Source: Methyloversatilis discipulorum
Lineage (GTDB): Bacteria > Pseudomonadota > Gammaproteobacteria > Burkholderiales > Rhodocyclaceae
DNA: 64,000 bases
Assembly (NCBI RefSeq): GCF_000385375.1
Contig: NZ_ARVV01000001.1
Location: forward strand, 4,187,016 to 4,251,015
Direction of reading: 5' to 3'
Within the stretch, counting starts at the first letter, position 1; each line of letters opens with the position of its first letter. The translations under genes and the position numbers were made by a program. The notes beneath the pieces were generated by a model. It saw only the letters and a program-made list of their open reading frames with translations, was not told the DNA's origin and did not search any database. Below are positions 17,896 to 28,756 of the stretch, one piece after another.

Positions 17896-18397
17896 GCTCT
17901 CGCTGCGCGAGTTTCAGGAAGAGCTGGCCCGCAAGCTGTCGGACACCTCGGGCGCCACCAGTACGCGGGCGCTGCTCGGCCTGCAGTCCGGCGCCGAACT
18001 GTGGCTGATCGATCTGGCCGAGTCCGGCGAAATCCTGCCGGTGCCGGCGCTGACACCGGTGCCGCTGGCCACCGGCTGGCTGCGCGGCGTCGCCAACGTG
18101 CGCGGCGTGCTGTACGCGGTCAGCGATTTTTCCGCCTTCCAGGGCAATGCGCCGACCGCGCTGACCAGCGACGCCCGGCTGCTGCTGCCGCACGCCAAGT
18201 TCGGCTGCAACAGCGCGCTGCTGGTGTCGCGCGTGCTCGGCCTGCGCGCACTCGACGATTTCGAACCGGCCGACGCGGCACCGGATCCGCGGCCCTGGGT
18301 TTCGACGCAGTTTTCCGACACGCAGGGCCGGCTGTGGCGCCGCTTCGATCCGCGCAAGCTCTACACCGACGCGCGTTTCCTCGACGTCGCCGCCTGA
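17888..18397 (+). CDS. pilI: CheW-like adaptor PilI
   Basis: This 169-residue CheW-domain protein couples receptor PilJ to kinase PilL. Visible are the first beta strands around LWLIDLAESGEILPVPALTP, the conserved GWLRGVANVRGVLYAVSDFSAF segment and C-terminal LYTDARFLDVA. The start overlaps the end of pilH. Position between pilH and pilJ defines it as PilI rather than a flagellar CheW. Confidence 0.92.
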   Translation: MAKLSLREFQEELARKLSDTSGATSTRALLGLQSGAELWLIDLAESGEILPVPALTPVPLATGWLRGVANVRGVLYAVSDFSAFQGNAPTALTSDARLLLPHAKFGCNSALLVSRVLGLRALDDFEPADAAPDPRPWVSTQFSDTQGRLWRRFDPRKLYTDARFLDVAA

Positions 18398-18461
18398 TTG
18401 CAGCAGAGGCTGACAGCACACCGTCCTCCAAGAACCGAACAGCCCTCCAGGAATAGCTCCG

Positions 18462-20537
18462 ATGGCACTGAACATCCCAGGACTGAAATCCGCCCGTCCC
18501 GCCGACGGCAGCAGCGCCCCCACCGCGCCACGCGGCACCCTCGGTTTCCTGCGCGGACGCCTGCCGCTGATCGGTCACCTGCCGCTCGAACAGCAGGTAC
18601 GCGTGCTCGGAACGCTGTTCCTGTTCTTCATCGTGATCGCCGCCTTCCTTGTCTGGCAGGACTTGCGCATCACCCGCTACAACGCGAGCTATGTATCGGC
18701 CGCCGGCCAGATGCGCACGCTGAGCCAGAGCATGGCGAAGTCGGCGCACCAGGCGCTGGCCGGCGAGTCGGCCGCCTTCGCCGAACTGGCCGCCTCGCGT
18801 GACGCCTTCTTCCGGCTGCTCGACCGCGTCACCCAGGGCGGCGAGATCGACGGTGTCGACGTGCCGGCCAGTTCCGGTGCGGTGCAGGGGTCGCTGCAGC
18901 AGCTCGACGCGGCCTGGTCAGGCTTCGATCAGAACGTATCGGCCGTGCTGGCGCAGGAAAAGGCGCTGCGCGCGCTCGGCGACGCCGCCCGCGCGCTCGA
19001 CCAGCAGGCGCCGGCGCTGGCCGCGGCGGCAGCACAGACCGCCGTCGTGCGGGCCGGCAAGGACGGCAACCTGTTCCACAGCTTCGCCACCGTGCTCAGT
19101 CAGGTGCAGGCTGGCGCGCACGCGACCGCGGCCGACGCACCGGCGACGCTCGCCCGCAGCGTGCCGGCGCTGCGCGACGCCGCGCAGCAGATCGAGACGC
19201 TGGCCGAAGGCGCGGCGCGCGACACCTTCAGCAGCGCGCGCGCCGTGATCGACCGCCCGCTCGGCGTGCTGGCCGGTGAGCTCGACAAACCCGAAGCACT
19301 GGCTGGCGCACGCAAGGCCGGTGCTGCCGTGCTCGCCGAGGCGGCGACGCTGTCGAAACTGACGGATGAACTGGGCGCCGGCTACGTCGCCGAACGCGAG
19401 GGGCGGCTGGCCCTGGCCGGTGCCGGCGCGCTGTGCGTGCTGCTGGCTCTGGTCAGCGTCTTCCTGATGGTGCGCGCCTACAACGAGGACCAGAACGAAC
19501 AGCGTCTGCAGGCCGAAGGTTCGCGCGAGGAAGCGAAGCGCGAGAAGGACATGACGCAGCAGGCCATCCTGCGGCTGATGAACGAGATGGGCGACCTCGC
19601 CGACGGTGACCTGACGGTGCGCGCGACGGTGTCGGAAGACATCACCGGCGCCATCGCCGACTCGGTCAATTACACGATCGAGGAACTGTCGGTGCTGGTG
19701 AAGCGGATCAACGACGCCGCCGGCCGCGTGACCGAGGCGTCGGAAACCGCGCAGCGCATCTCGACCCAGTTGCTGACGGCGGCGGAAAAGCAGTCGCGCG
19801 AAGTGACCGAATCCGGCCAGTCGGTGCTGGCGATGGCGCAGTCGATGAATATGGTGTCGCAGGAGGCGACACGCTCGGCGCAGGTGGCGCGTCAGTCCCT
19901 GGCCGCGGCGCAGAACGGCTCGACCGCGGTGTCGAACTCGATCCGCGGCATGAACGACATCCGCGAGCAGATCCAGGAAACGTCGAAGCGCATCAAGCGG
20001 CTGGGCGAATCGTCGCAGGAGATCGGCGAGATCGTCGAGCTCATTTCCGACATTACCGAACAGACCAACGTGCTCGCGCTGAACGCGGCCATCCAGGCCG
20101 CGAGTGCCGGCGAAGCCGGTCGCGGCTTCACGGTGGTGGCGGAGGAAGTGCAGCGTCTGGCCGAACGTTCGGCCGAGGCGACCAAGCAGATCGCCGCCAT
20201 CGTTCGCACCATCCAGACCGACACCCAGGACGCCGTGGCGGCGATGGAAAACTCGACCCGCGGCGTGGTCGAGGGGGCACGCCTGTCGGACGCTGCCGGT
20301 CAGGCACTGGGCGAGATTTCGACCGTGTCGTCGGAACTGGCGCAGCTGATCGAACGCATTTCGTCGTCCGCCCAGGTTCAGGCGGAACAGGCCACACGCG
20401 TGGCGCAGGGCATGCAGGGCATCCTGCGCATCACGGAGCAGACCACGGTCGGCACCAAGCAGACCGCGGTGTCCATCGGCCAGCTGGCGGACCTCGCCGC
20501 TGAACTCAAGGGCTCGGTCGCGGGCTTCAAGGTATGA
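18462..20537 (+). CDS. pilJ: Type IV pilus methyl-accepting chemotaxis receptor PilJ
   Basis: This is a 691-residue receptor with TM1 at about residues 46-66 ([15 protein letters not shown]), a periplasmic helical PilJ sensor (67-306) and TM2 about 307-332. A HAMP-like region and a long cytoplasmic signalling coil follow, with tip [17 protein letters not shown]. In P. aeruginosa it senses pilus engagement and periplasmic pilin. It ends by overlapping pilL in an ATGA. No pilK methyltransferase gene follows, so adaptation, if any, must use another CheR. Confidence 0.94.
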   Translation: MALNIPGLKSARPADGSSAPTAPRGTLGFLRGRLPLIGHLPLEQQVRVLGTLFLFFIVIAAFLVWQDLRITRYNASYVSAAGQMRTLSQSMAKSAHQALAGESAAFAELAASRDAFFRLLDRVTQGGEIDGVDVPASSGAVQGSLQQLDAAWSGFDQNVSAVLAQEKALRALGDAARALDQQAPALAAAAAQTAVVRAGKDGNLFHSFATVLSQVQAGAHATAADAPATLARSVPALRDAAQQIETLAEGAARDTFSSARAVIDRPLGVLAGELDKPEALAGARKAGAAVLAEAATLSKLTDELGAGYVAEREGRLALAGAGALCVLLALVSVFLMVRAYNEDQNEQRLQAEGSREEAKREKDMTQQAILRLMNEMGDLADGDLTVRATVSEDITGAIADSVNYTIEELSVLVKRINDAAGRVTEASETAQRISTQLLTAAEKQSREVTESGQSVLAMAQSMNMVSQEATRSAQVARQSLAAAQNGSTAVSNSIRGMNDIREQIQETSKRIKRLGESSQEIGEIVELISDITEQTNVLALNAAIQAASAGEAGRGFTVVAEEVQRLAERSAEATKQIAAIVRTIQTDTQDAVAAMENSTRGVVEGARLSDAAGQALGEISTVSSELAQLIERISSSAQVQAEQATRVAQGMQGILRITEQTTVGTKQTAVSIGQLADLAAELKGSVAGFKV

Positions 20538-23500
20538 ACACCTCTACCAGCGAACAGGATCTGGGCCCGCTGATCTGGGTCCGCGGCGAGATCGACCTCG
20601 CCCTCGTGCGCGCCGCCGAGGCACTCGGTGACGGTCAGCACGGCAGCGGCGCCGAAGCACTGAAATTCGCCCAGACACACCTGCACCAGGCGCGCGGCGC
20701 GCTGGCCATCGTCGGTCTCGACGGCCTGACCCATTTCTGCGACGCGCTCGAACAGACACTGGCCGACTGGCACGGTGGCCGGCTCGTCGACACCGGCACC
20801 GCCGGTGCTGTCGCGCTGCGCGCCATCGCCGCGATCCGCACCCACCTGGACGAACTGGTAGCCGGGGGCAGCGACCAGCCGATGCGGCTGATGTCGCTCT
20901 ACCGCGACCTGATGGCGCTGCGCGGCGAAGCCGTGGTGGCGCCGTCGGAACTGTTCTTCCCCGATCTGACGCTGCGCCCGCCGCCGGCACCATCCGCCGC
21001 CGCGGCGCTGTCGCCGCTGGATCGCGCGCGCGCATTGCGCAGTGCGCGCAGCCAGTTCGAACGCGGCCTGCTGCGCTTCCTGCGTGACGACCGCGACGGC
21101 CTGCTGCAGATGCGCCAGGCCGTCGGCGCGATCGAACAGACGCAGACCGCACCGGCCACGCGCGCCTTCTGGTGGGTCGCCGGTGCGCTGTTCGACGGCA
21201 TGGCGCAGGGCGCCATCCAGGGCGATTTCTTCATCAAGCGGCTGTGCGCGCGCATCGACGTGCAGATGCGCCGCCTGCTCGAAGGCTCGCGCGGCGTGGC
21301 CGAGCGGCTGATGCGTGACTCGCTGTACTTCATTGCCACCGCCGAACACCCGACGCCTGCACTGCGCGCGGTGCGCGACACCTACCGGCTGGACACGCTG
21401 CTGGCCACCGACGCCGACACGCGCGACGACATCGCCGCGCTGCGTCCGGCGCTGGCCGCACTGCGCGAGTCGCTCGGTCAGGCCAAGGAGGCGTGGACGC
21501 GCTTCTCGTCCGGCGCCGCCGTGGCGCTGCCGCAGTTCCACGAACAGTGCGAATCCATGGTCGCGTCGGCGGCGCGCGTCGGTCAGCCCGACCTCGCCCG
21601 GCTCGCCGCGGCACTGCTCGACCTCGGTCAGTGGCTGCGGCGCGATCCGCTGCAGCACCAGGAAAACCTGGCGATGGAAGTCGCCACCGCACTGCTGGTG
21701 ATGGACGCACTGGTCGAGCAGTTCAGCCGCGCCCAGAGCGACGACCTGCCGGCCCAGGTCGATACGCTGATCGACCGCCTGGCGCGCGCTCGTCGCGGCG
21801 AAACACTGCCGGCGATGCAGATTCCGCTGTTCGACGAAATGTCGCGCCGCGCCCAGGAGCGGCTGTTCATGGGGCAGGTCGCGCGCGAAATCCTGGCCAG
21901 CCTGACCGAGGTCGAACAGCAGCTCGACGCCTACTTCCGCAATCCCGCCAAGGCGGCCGAACTGGCTGCGCTGGCTGCGCCGCTGAAGCAGGTGGAAGGC
22001 GCGCTGAACATGCTGGGGCAGGACGCCGCGGTGTCGCTGGTGCGGCGCTGCGCGCAGCAGATCGCCCGCATGGCGCAACCCGACCACGTCGCCGTTGAGG
22101 GCGAATTCGAGGCGCTGGCGCACCAGCTGTCCGGCCTCGGCTTCTTCGTGGACAAGCTGCAGTACGGCCCGGCCGATCTCGACGCCATCCTGAACCCGCG
22201 CGGCAGCGCACCAGCGGCCGGCGACGCGCCGACCGAGGCGGACGAAGCCAGCGTCGAGTCGGAACTGGCAGCGCGGCGCAACGAGGCGACCCAGTTGCTC
22301 GACCGGCTGGCGCACGGCGACGCCGACGAGCGCACGCGCGACGAGCTGCAGCAGTCGCTCGAAACCATCCGCCAGGACGCCAAACTGCTGGCCGACGAAA
22401 AGCTGGAAAAGCGGGTGACCGAAACGCTGGCCGCGCTGAAGGCCGGCGACGATGCGGTGGCCGATGCGGTGCAGGCGCTGGCCGAAGCCCCGGTCGAATC
22501 GCTGGCGCCGTCTGCCGACACGGTGCGTCTGGCCGAAGCCAGCCAGGAGGAGTTCGATGCCGAACTGCTCGAAATCTTCATCGAGGAAGCGCGCGAAGTT
22601 CTCGACAACATCGCCTCCGGCACCGCCGCCGCACGTCAGGCGCCGCACAGCCAGGAGCTGTTGACTGCGCTGCGCCGTGGCTTCCACACGCTGAAGGGCA
22701 GCGGCCGCATGGTCGGCCTGCGCGACCTCGGCGAAAGCGCGTACGCGATCGAGCAGGTGATGAACCGCTGGCTGTCCAGCGAGCGCGACGGCACACCTGA
22801 GCTGTTCGACCTGCTCGACCGCGCGCGCGACCTGTTCGCCGGCTGGGTCGAACAGCTGGCCGACGGCAACACCGTCACGCCCGAGCACGGCTGGCTGCCG
22901 CCCGCCTGCGCCGCGCTGTTCGGCGGCGAGCCGGACGACAGCGAAGCGGCCCCGGCCGCGCCGGTCACCATCGAGGCGGCCGCAGCGCCGGAGGAGAACG
23001 CGCTCGACATCGAGCTCGACATGGACCTCGATTTCAATCTCGACGAGGCCGACACGGCAGCAGGCGTCATCGAACTGGACGACGCGCCGCAGGTGGTCGA
23101 GGCAACGGCCCCCGACTTCGATCTCGATCTGGACCTCGGCCTGCCCGTCGCCAGCGAAGCCGAAGCCGTCATCGACAGCCCGGAAGCGATCGATATCACG
23201 GCCGACGTCGACGCCGAAGATCTCGCCCTGGACGCCGGCACCGACCGCACGCTGTTCGACCTGTTCGTCGCCGAGGCGCGCGGCCATCTGGCCACGCTGC
23301 GGCGCGAACTTGCCCGCCTGCACGTCAATCCGTCGCTGCTGCCGACACAGGACAGCCTGATCGCCGCGCACACGCTGGGCGGCATTTCGCTGACCGTCGG
23401 CCAGCCTGACATCAGCGCGCTGGCGAAGGCGCTCGAGCACGCGCTGAGCCGCTGCGAAGCCCACGGCGAGCCGCCGGCCGACCACGAATCGGCGCTGCTG

Positions 23501-26353
23501 AACACCGCCGCCAGCACGCTCGAAAGCCAGGTCGGCGCGATCGCCGACGGGGGTCAGGCGCACGCTGCGCCGGCCCTGGTCGAACAGCTCGACGCGCTGT
23601 TCTTCCACACCCGCCCGGCCGTCGAGTTGCCGGTGCTGGAACTGCCGGCCGGCAGCCACGACCTCCCTTCCGCCCCGGATCTGGACGTCGGCGCCGCGGA
23701 CATCGACGGAATCACCCCGATCGAAAGCGGCGCCCGTTCGGTACTGAGCGACCGCGACGGCTTCCGCTGCGGCCTCGACGCGGACGGCAATACCCAGCCC
23801 GAGCCCGAACCGGCGGCCGAAGCGGTCGATGAGAACTCGGCGCCTGAGGCCGACGCCGAACTGCCCGCGGCGGACGTCCCGCTGCTCGAAGAGCCGGCGC
23901 TCGACCTGTCGCCCGAGGAGGCGGCAGAGGCCGTGACGGCCACCGACGAAATCGTGCTCGACGAAGCGCTGGCGGACGAAGACATGCGCTTCGAGAAGGT
24001 GGCGCTGCCGGACGAGTACGTGCTGCCGCAGACCAGCGACCTGCCGACCGCGGCCGACAGCCTGCGCAGCGCGGCGCCACGTAGCGCCGCCGAAACCGCG
24101 GACGCACCGCGCGTTGCCGACGATATCGACCCGCAGCTGCTGCCCATCTTCATCGAGGAAGCGCACGACCTGCTGCGCGACATCGGCCACGAACTGCGCG
24201 CATGGCGTGAAGAGCCGGAGCAGCTGTCGGCCTCCGACGTGCTGCGCCGTCAGCTGCACACGCTGAAGGGCAGCGCGCGCATGGCCGGCGTCATGCGCTT
24301 CGGCGATCTGGTGCACAGCATGGAGGGCGTGATCGAAGCGCCCTGCAGTGCCGACGAACGCCCGGCCGTGCTCGACGAACTCGAAATGGCCTACGACCGC
24401 TGCGAGGAACTGGTCGCCCGGCTGGAACGCGGGGAAACGGGCGAGCCGCACGAAGTCGCAAGCGCGGACGCCGACGGCACCCAGGCGGTGCCGGCTGCCG
24501 GCGACGACGATGCCGGTACGGTGCGCGAGCGGCCCACGGTGCGCGTGCGTTCCGACATGGTCGACCGCTTCGTGAACGAAGCCGGCGAAATGAGCATCGC
24601 GCGCACCCGTATCGAGGGCGAACTGCGCGCGCTGCGCGGCTCGCTGAACGACCTGACCGAAAACGTGCAGCGTCTGCGCGGCCAGCTGCGCGAAATCGAG
24701 ATCCACGCCGAAAGCCAGATGCAGTCGCGCATGGCGGCGGCCGAAGCACATCACGAACAGTTCGACCCGCTGGAGATGGACCGCTTCACGCGACTGCAGG
24801 AACTGTCACGGCTGATGACCGAGAGCCTGTCCGACGTGACCACCGTGCAGTACAACCTGGTGCGCAACCTCGACGCCGCCGACACCGCAATCCAGTCGCA
24901 GGCGCGGCTGAACCGCGAGCTGTCGCAGGCGCTGATGTCGGTGCGCATGGTGCCGTTCTCGACGCTTGAAGACCGGCTCTACCGGGTCGCCCGGCAGTCG
25001 GCCAAGGAGCTGGGCAAGAAGGTGAACCTCGAACTGCGCAACACGCAGATCGAGCTGGACCGCGAAGTGCTGGAACAGATGACCGGTCCGATCGAGCACC
25101 TGCTGCGCAACGCGGTGGCCCACGGCATCGAGTCGCGCGAGGCGCGCGCCGCCTCCGGCAAGTCGGAAACCGGCGAAATCGTGATCACGCTGACCCAGCA
25201 GACCAACGAAGTGGTGATCGAACTGGCCGACGACGGCGCCGGCCTCGCCTTCGACCGCATCCGCGCGCGCGGTGTCGAGCGCGGCCTGATCGCGCCGGAC
25301 GAGACGGTCGACGAGCGCCGTCTGACCGGGCTGATCTTCGAACCGGGCTTCTCGACCGCGGCAGCGGTATCCGAGCTGGCCGGCCGCGGCGTCGGCATGG
25401 ACGTGGTGAAGAACGCGACCACCGCACTCGGCGGTCGCATCGAAACCACGAGCGAAACCGGCCACGGCACGCGTTTCCGGCTGTCGCTGCCGATGACGCT
25501 GGCGGTAACGCAGTCGGTGCTGGTAAGCAGCGCCGGCAAGACCTATGCGATTCCGTCGTCGATGGTGCAGCACGCACGCGAACTGAAGGGCGACGCCGGC
25601 GAGGCGCTGCGCGAGGCGGGCGGACAGGATTGGCTGGGCACGCACTACCGCTACCAGTACCTGCCGCGCCTGCTCGGCGACGGTCACAGCCAGCCGGTGC
25701 CCGGCAGCTGGGCGCTGCTGATCAACAGCGGCCACGAATTCATGGCGCTGGAAGTCGATGCGCTGCGCGGCAACCAGGAAGTGGTGGTGAAGCCGGTCGG
25801 CCCGCAGCTGTCGAAGCTGGTCGGCATTTCCGGTGCCACCGTGCTGCCCGACGGCGAGGTGACGCTGATCATCAACCCGGTGGCGATCGCCGCGCGCAAC
25901 CGCAGCGAACTGCTGCGCGCGACGTCAGCTGACGAACCGGTGCGCACGATGGCACCGGTGGCGCAGGCGGTCGAAGCGCCGCTGATCATGGTGGTGGATG
26001 ACTCGCTGACCGTGCGCAAGGTGACCAGCCGTCTGCTGGAGCGCGAGGGCTATCGCGTGGTGACCGCGAAGGACGGCGTGGATGCGCTGGAAAAGCTGAT
26101 CGACACCGAGCCGGCCGTGATGCTGGTGGACATCGAAATGCCGCGCATGGACGGCTTCGACCTGACGCGCAACGTGCGTGCCGATGCACGCACGAAGGCT
26201 ATCCCCATCATCATGATCACCTCGCGTACGGCGGAAAAGCACAAGACCTACGCGCGCGAGATCGGCGTGAACCACTACCTCGGCAAGCCCTACAACGAGG
26301 CCGAGCTGCTGGAACTGATCACCGGCTACGCCCCGCCGCCCGACACCCTCTGA
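20534..26353 (+). CDS. pilL: Hybrid chemosensory histidine kinase PilL/ChpA
   Basis: This is a 1939-residue multi-Hpt CheA-type kinase. Two clear Hpt domains carry [12 protein letters not shown] (about residue 717) and [12 protein letters not shown] (about 1241). A third at about 946 reads [11 protein letters not shown] and is degenerate, and an N-terminal domain has HQARGAL. Acidic linkers separate them. The kinase core has an N box [13 protein letters not shown] (~1525), DDGAGLAFD and [10 protein letters not shown], then a CheW-like domain and a C-terminal REC domain with Asp near 1866 ([14 protein letters not shown]). It phosphorylates PilG and PilH. The P. aeruginosa ChpA is larger with more Hpt modules. 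Two REP units follow the stop. Confidence 0.95.
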   Translation: MNTSTSEQDLGPLIWVRGEIDLALVRAAEALGDGQHGSGAEALKFAQTHLHQARGALAIVGLDGLTHFCDALEQTLADWHGGRLVDTGTAGAVALRAIAAIRTHLDELVAGGSDQPMRLMSLYRDLMALRGEAVVAPSELFFPDLTLRPPPAPSAAAALSPLDRARALRSARSQFERGLLRFLRDDRDGLLQMRQAVGAIEQTQTAPATRAFWWVAGALFDGMAQGAIQGDFFIKRLCARIDVQMRRLLEGSRGVAERLMRDSLYFIATAEHPTPALRAVRDTYRLDTLLATDADTRDDIAALRPALAALRESLGQAKEAWTRFSSGAAVALPQFHEQCESMVASAARVGQPDLARLAAALLDLGQWLRRDPLQHQENLAMEVATALLVMDALVEQFSRAQSDDLPAQVDTLIDRLARARRGETLPAMQIPLFDEMSRRAQERLFMGQVAREILASLTEVEQQLDAYFRNPAKAAELAALAAPLKQVEGALNMLGQDAAVSLVRRCAQQIARMAQPDHVAVEGEFEALAHQLSGLGFFVDKLQYGPADLDAILNPRGSAPAAGDAPTEADEASVESELAARRNEATQLLDRLAHGDADERTRDELQQSLETIRQDAKLLADEKLEKRVTETLAALKAGDDAVADAVQALAEAPVESLAPSADTVRLAEASQEEFDAELLEIFIEEAREVLDNIASGTAAARQAPHSQELLTALRRGFHTLKGSGRMVGLRDLGESAYAIEQVMNRWLSSERDGTPELFDLLDRARDLFAGWVEQLADGNTVTPEHGWLPPACAALFGGEPDDSEAAPAAPVTIEAAAAPEENALDIELDMDLDFNLDEADTAAGVIELDDAPQVVEATAPDFDLDLDLGLPVASEAEAVIDSPEAIDITADVDAEDLALDAGTDRTLFDLFVAEARGHLATLRRELARLHVNPSLLPTQDSLIAAHTLGGISLTVGQPDISALAKALEHALSRCEAHGEPPADHESALLNTAASTLESQVGAIADGGQAHAAPALVEQLDALFFHTRPAVELPVLELPAGSHDLPSAPDLDVGAADIDGITPIESGARSVLSDRDGFRCGLDADGNTQPEPEPAAEAVDENSAPEADAELPAADVPLLEEPALDLSPEEAAEAVTATDEIVLDEALADEDMRFEKVALPDEYVLPQTSDLPTAADSLRSAAPRSAAETADAPRVADDIDPQLLPIFIEEAHDLLRDIGHELRAWREEPEQLSASDVLRRQLHTLKGSARMAGVMRFGDLVHSMEGVIEAPCSADERPAVLDELEMAYDRCEELVARLERGETGEPHEVASADADGTQAVPAAGDDDAGTVRERPTVRVRSDMVDRFVNEAGEMSIARTRIEGELRALRGSLNDLTENVQRLRGQLREIEIHAESQMQSRMAAAEAHHEQFDPLEMDRFTRLQELSRLMTESLSDVTTVQYNLVRNLDAADTAIQSQARLNRELSQALMSVRMVPFSTLEDRLYRVARQSAKELGKKVNLELRNTQIELDREVLEQMTGPIEHLLRNAVAHGIESREARAASGKSETGEIVITLTQQTNEVVIELADDGAGLAFDRIRARGVERGLIAPDETVDERRLTGLIFEPGFSTAAAVSELAGRGVGMDVVKNATTALGGRIETTSETGHGTRFRLSLPMTLAVTQSVLVSSAGKTYAIPSSMVQHARELKGDAGEALREAGGQDWLGTHYRYQYLPRLLGDGHSQPVPGSWALLINSGHEFMALEVDALRGNQEVVVKPVGPQLSKLVGISGATVLPDGEVTLIINPVAIAARNRSELLRATSADEPVRTMAPVAQAVEAPLIMVVDDSLTVRKVTSRLLEREGYRVVTAKDGVDALEKLIDTEPAVMLVDIEMPRMDGFDLTRNVRADARTKAIPIIMITSRTAEKHKTYAREIGVNHYLGKPYNEAELLELITGYAPPPDTL

Positions 26354-26365
26354 TCAGGTTCGATC

Positions 26366-26611
26366 CCCGTGGGAGCGGCCTTGGCCGCGACACGGCCGCC
26401 GCCAACCGCCGGCTTCGATCCAGGCCGCAATCGCGAGCAAACTCGCTCCCACGGTCTTCGCTCCGCGCCTGAGCGAGGGAATCTTGCGGGAAGCAGCCGT
26501 CGCTGCCGACGGCACCTGAAAACGGCGCCGCGCACTGCCCATCGCTGCTGTCGGGGTCGGAAGACCCCTCCCACAGAACCCCTGCTCCGGCGACGGTGCG
26601 GGTGGCCCCCT
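26366..26611. repeat. REP-hairpin unit 1 of a 243-base tandem pair
   Basis: This unit holds three palindromic elements. They are GTGGGAGCGGCCTTGGCCGC (26369, plus), its relative with core GCGAGCAAACTCGC (26432, minus orientation), and GGGGTCGGAAGACCCCTCCC (26552, minus). Between them lies a stretch shared with unit 2 (GGAAGCAGCCGTCGCTGCCG). It sits between the convergent ends of pilL and phaC and has no credible gene. Confidence 0.85.
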
Positions 26612-26850
26612 GTGGGAGCGGCCTTGGCCGCGACGCGGCGGTCGCCGGCCGCTGGCTTCGATCCAGGCCGCAATCGCGAGCAAGCTCGCCCCCACGGTCT
26701 TCTGCACAGTGCGGTGCGAAGGATCTCTGCGGGAAGCAGCCGTCGCTGCCGACGGGGCCTGAACCCGGCGCCGCGCACTGCTCTCCGCCGCTGTCGGGGT
26801 CGGAAGACCCCTCCCACAGAACCCCGGCTCCGGCGACGGTGCGAGGGTGC
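26612..26850. repeat. REP-hairpin unit 2 of the tandem pair
   Basis: This unit repeats the order and spacing of unit 1 at a 243-base offset: GTGGGAGCGGCCTTGGCCGC (26612), GCGAGCAAGCTCGC (26675, minus) and GGGGTCGGAAGACCCCTCCC (26795, minus). The intervening bases have diverged by substitution while the hairpins are kept, so the duplication is not recent. From 26851 to 26904 nothing further is seen. Confidence 0.83.
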
Positions 26851-26904
26851 TTCCTGTGTGCGCGGCGGCGGCTCTCAGGACCAGTCAGGCACGCGGCGGC
26901 GCGA

Positions 26905-28737
26905 TCACTTCTTCATCGTGTCCAGACGCAGCTTGGCGAAACGGCCCGGCGCGTCTTCGATCGGCTTCAGCTTGCCCTTGGCCGGGTCACGCGCCGGCAC
27001 GGTGTCCGCGTCCTGCGCGCTCACCCATTCCTGCCAGTCGGTCCACCACGAACCCGGGTGCTGGGTGCAGCCGTTGAACCACTCGTCGGCATCACCCGCC
27101 AGCTTCACGCCGGGGTTGGTCCAGTAGCCGTACTTGTTGGCCGCAGGCGGATTGACGATGCCGGCGATGTGGCCGGATCCGCCGAGCACGAAGCGCACCG
27201 GGCCCGACACCAGCTGGGCGCCGAGATAGGTGCTCTTCCACGGCGCGATGTGGTCCTCGATGGCCGACACGAAGTACACCGGCACCTTGATCTTGCGGAT
27301 GTCGATCGGCTCGCCCAGCACGGTGATGCCGCCCGGCTCGCGCAGCTTGTTCTGGATGTACATCTGGCGCAGATAGAAGCTGTGCATGCAGGCCGGCATG
27401 CGGGTCGAGTCCGAGTTCCAGTACAGCAGGTCGAACGGGAAAGGCTCGCGACCCATCAGGTAGTTGTTGACGACGAAGGACCAGATCAGGTCATTCGAAC
27501 GCAGCATGTTGAAGGTGCCGGCCATTTCGCTGCCTTCGAGGTAGCCGCGCTCGAACATCTTCTTTTCCAGGCCCTCGACCGCCTTCTCGTCGATGAACAC
27601 GCCCAGTTCGCCCGGCTCCGAGAAGTCGATCAGCGTGGTGAAGAAGGTGGCGCTGGCGATGCGCTTCTGCTTCTTGCCGGCGAGGTAGGCCAGCGTGGTC
27701 GCCAGCAGCGTGCCGCCCAGGCAGTAGCCGGCCGCGTTCACCTCGGTTTCGCCGGTGTGCTTCTCGATCATGTCGAGCGCGGCCAGCGGGCCCTGGTGCA
27801 CGTAGTCCTCGAAGGTGAGCTGGGCCAGCTTCTCGTCCGGGTTCACCCAGGAAATGACGAACACGGTGTGGCCCTGGTCGGTGGCCCACTTGATGTAGCT
27901 GTTCGATTCGCGCAGGTCGAGGATGTAGTACTTGTTGATCCACGGCGGCACGATGAGCAGCGGACGCTTGAACTGCTTGTCGGTGGTCGGGTTGAACTGC
28001 AGCAGCTGCATCAGCGCGTTCTCGGCCACCACCTTGCCCGGCGTCGTGGCGACGTTGCGGCCCAGTTCGAAGGCCGAGGTGTCGGTCATGCGCACGCGCA
28101 GCTGACCGTCGCCGTCCTCGATGTCACGCAGCAGGTTGTTGAAGCCGCGCAGCAGGTTCTGGCCGTGGCTGCGCACGGTTTCGCGCAGCACTTCGGGGTT
28201 GGTCAGCGCGAAGTTGCTCGGGCTGAAGGCGTTGATGGTCTGGCGGGTGAAGAAGTTGACCTTCTGCAGCGTGTGATCGTCCATGCCCTCGACGTTGCTG
28301 ACGACGTCGTGGATGTGACGGGCGGCGATCAGGTAGCTCTGCTTGAAGAAGTCGAACAGGAAGTGGCTTTCCCACTCCTCGCCGCGGAAGCGGTTGTCGC
28401 CCTTGACCGGGGTGACCACCGGCGCCGCATCGACGCCCATGAACTTCAGCATCGACTGCTGCCACAGCGTGTAGTAATCCCACACCAGACCCATCTGCGC
28501 CTGCGCCAGCTTGTACGGGTTGGACAGCAGACGCGAGGTCATGTCCATGAAGGCCTGGGCGATGCCCAGTTCGTCGGCCGGCGGCGTGACGCCGCGCTTC
28601 AGTTGCCGCTGCACGTGTTCGCCGAGCAGCTTGCTCGCGCGCTCCGCCACTTCGGCGTAGGTCTTCGCGACTTCGGCGGGGTCCGGCAGGGTGGCGGGTT
28701 CTGCGGGCTTGGCGTCTTTGGCGGCTGGCTTGTTCAT
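26905..28737 (-). CDS. phaC: Class I polyhydroxyalkanoate synthase PhaC
   Basis: This 610-residue synthase polymerises 3-hydroxyacyl-CoA into storage granules. The lipase-like box is AAGYCLGGTLLA with nucleophile Cys339. The catalytic Asp lies in VSAIEDHIAPWKST and His in GGSGHIAGIVNPP. The N-terminal domain and the PWINKYYILDL motif are typical of class I. Length fits a class I single-subunit enzyme. It is 19 bases downstream of a metallo-hydrolase on the same strand. No phaA, phaB or phasin gene is adjacent. Confidence 0.96.
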   Translation of the reverse strand: MNKPAAKDAKPAEPATLPDPAEVAKTYAEVAERASKLLGEHVQRQLKRGVTPPADELGIAQAFMDMTSRLLSNPYKLAQAQMGLVWDYYTLWQQSMLKFMGVDAAPVVTPVKGDNRFRGEEWESHFLFDFFKQSYLIAARHIHDVVSNVEGMDDHTLQKVNFFTRQTINAFSPSNFALTNPEVLRETVRSHGQNLLRGFNNLLRDIEDGDGQLRVRMTDTSAFELGRNVATTPGKVVAENALMQLLQFNPTTDKQFKRPLLIVPPWINKYYILDLRESNSYIKWATDQGHTVFVISWVNPDEKLAQLTFEDYVHQGPLAALDMIEKHTGETEVNAAGYCLGGTLLATTLAYLAGKKQKRIASATFFTTLIDFSEPGELGVFIDEKAVEGLEKKMFERGYLEGSEMAGTFNMLRSNDLIWSFVVNNYLMGREPFPFDLLYWNSDSTRMPACMHSFYLRQMYIQNKLREPGGITVLGEPIDIRKIKVPVYFVSAIEDHIAPWKSTYLGAQLVSGPVRFVLGGSGHIAGIVNPPAANKYGYWTNPGVKLAGDADEWFNGCTQHPGSWWTDWQEWVSAQDADTVPARDPAKGKLKPIEDAPGRFAKLRLDTMKK

Positions 28738-28756
28738 GGTCTCCCCCTGGGCTGGT

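Noticed and set aside
20378..24754. A 1458-residue open frame on the minus strand opposite pilL
   Set aside because: It is a GC-driven shadow of the pilL coding frame, has no recognisable domain and no ribosome site.
26366..26850. CRISPR array
   Set aside because: The repeats are palindromic hairpins in mixed orientation with a 243-base period, not direct repeats with regular short spacers.
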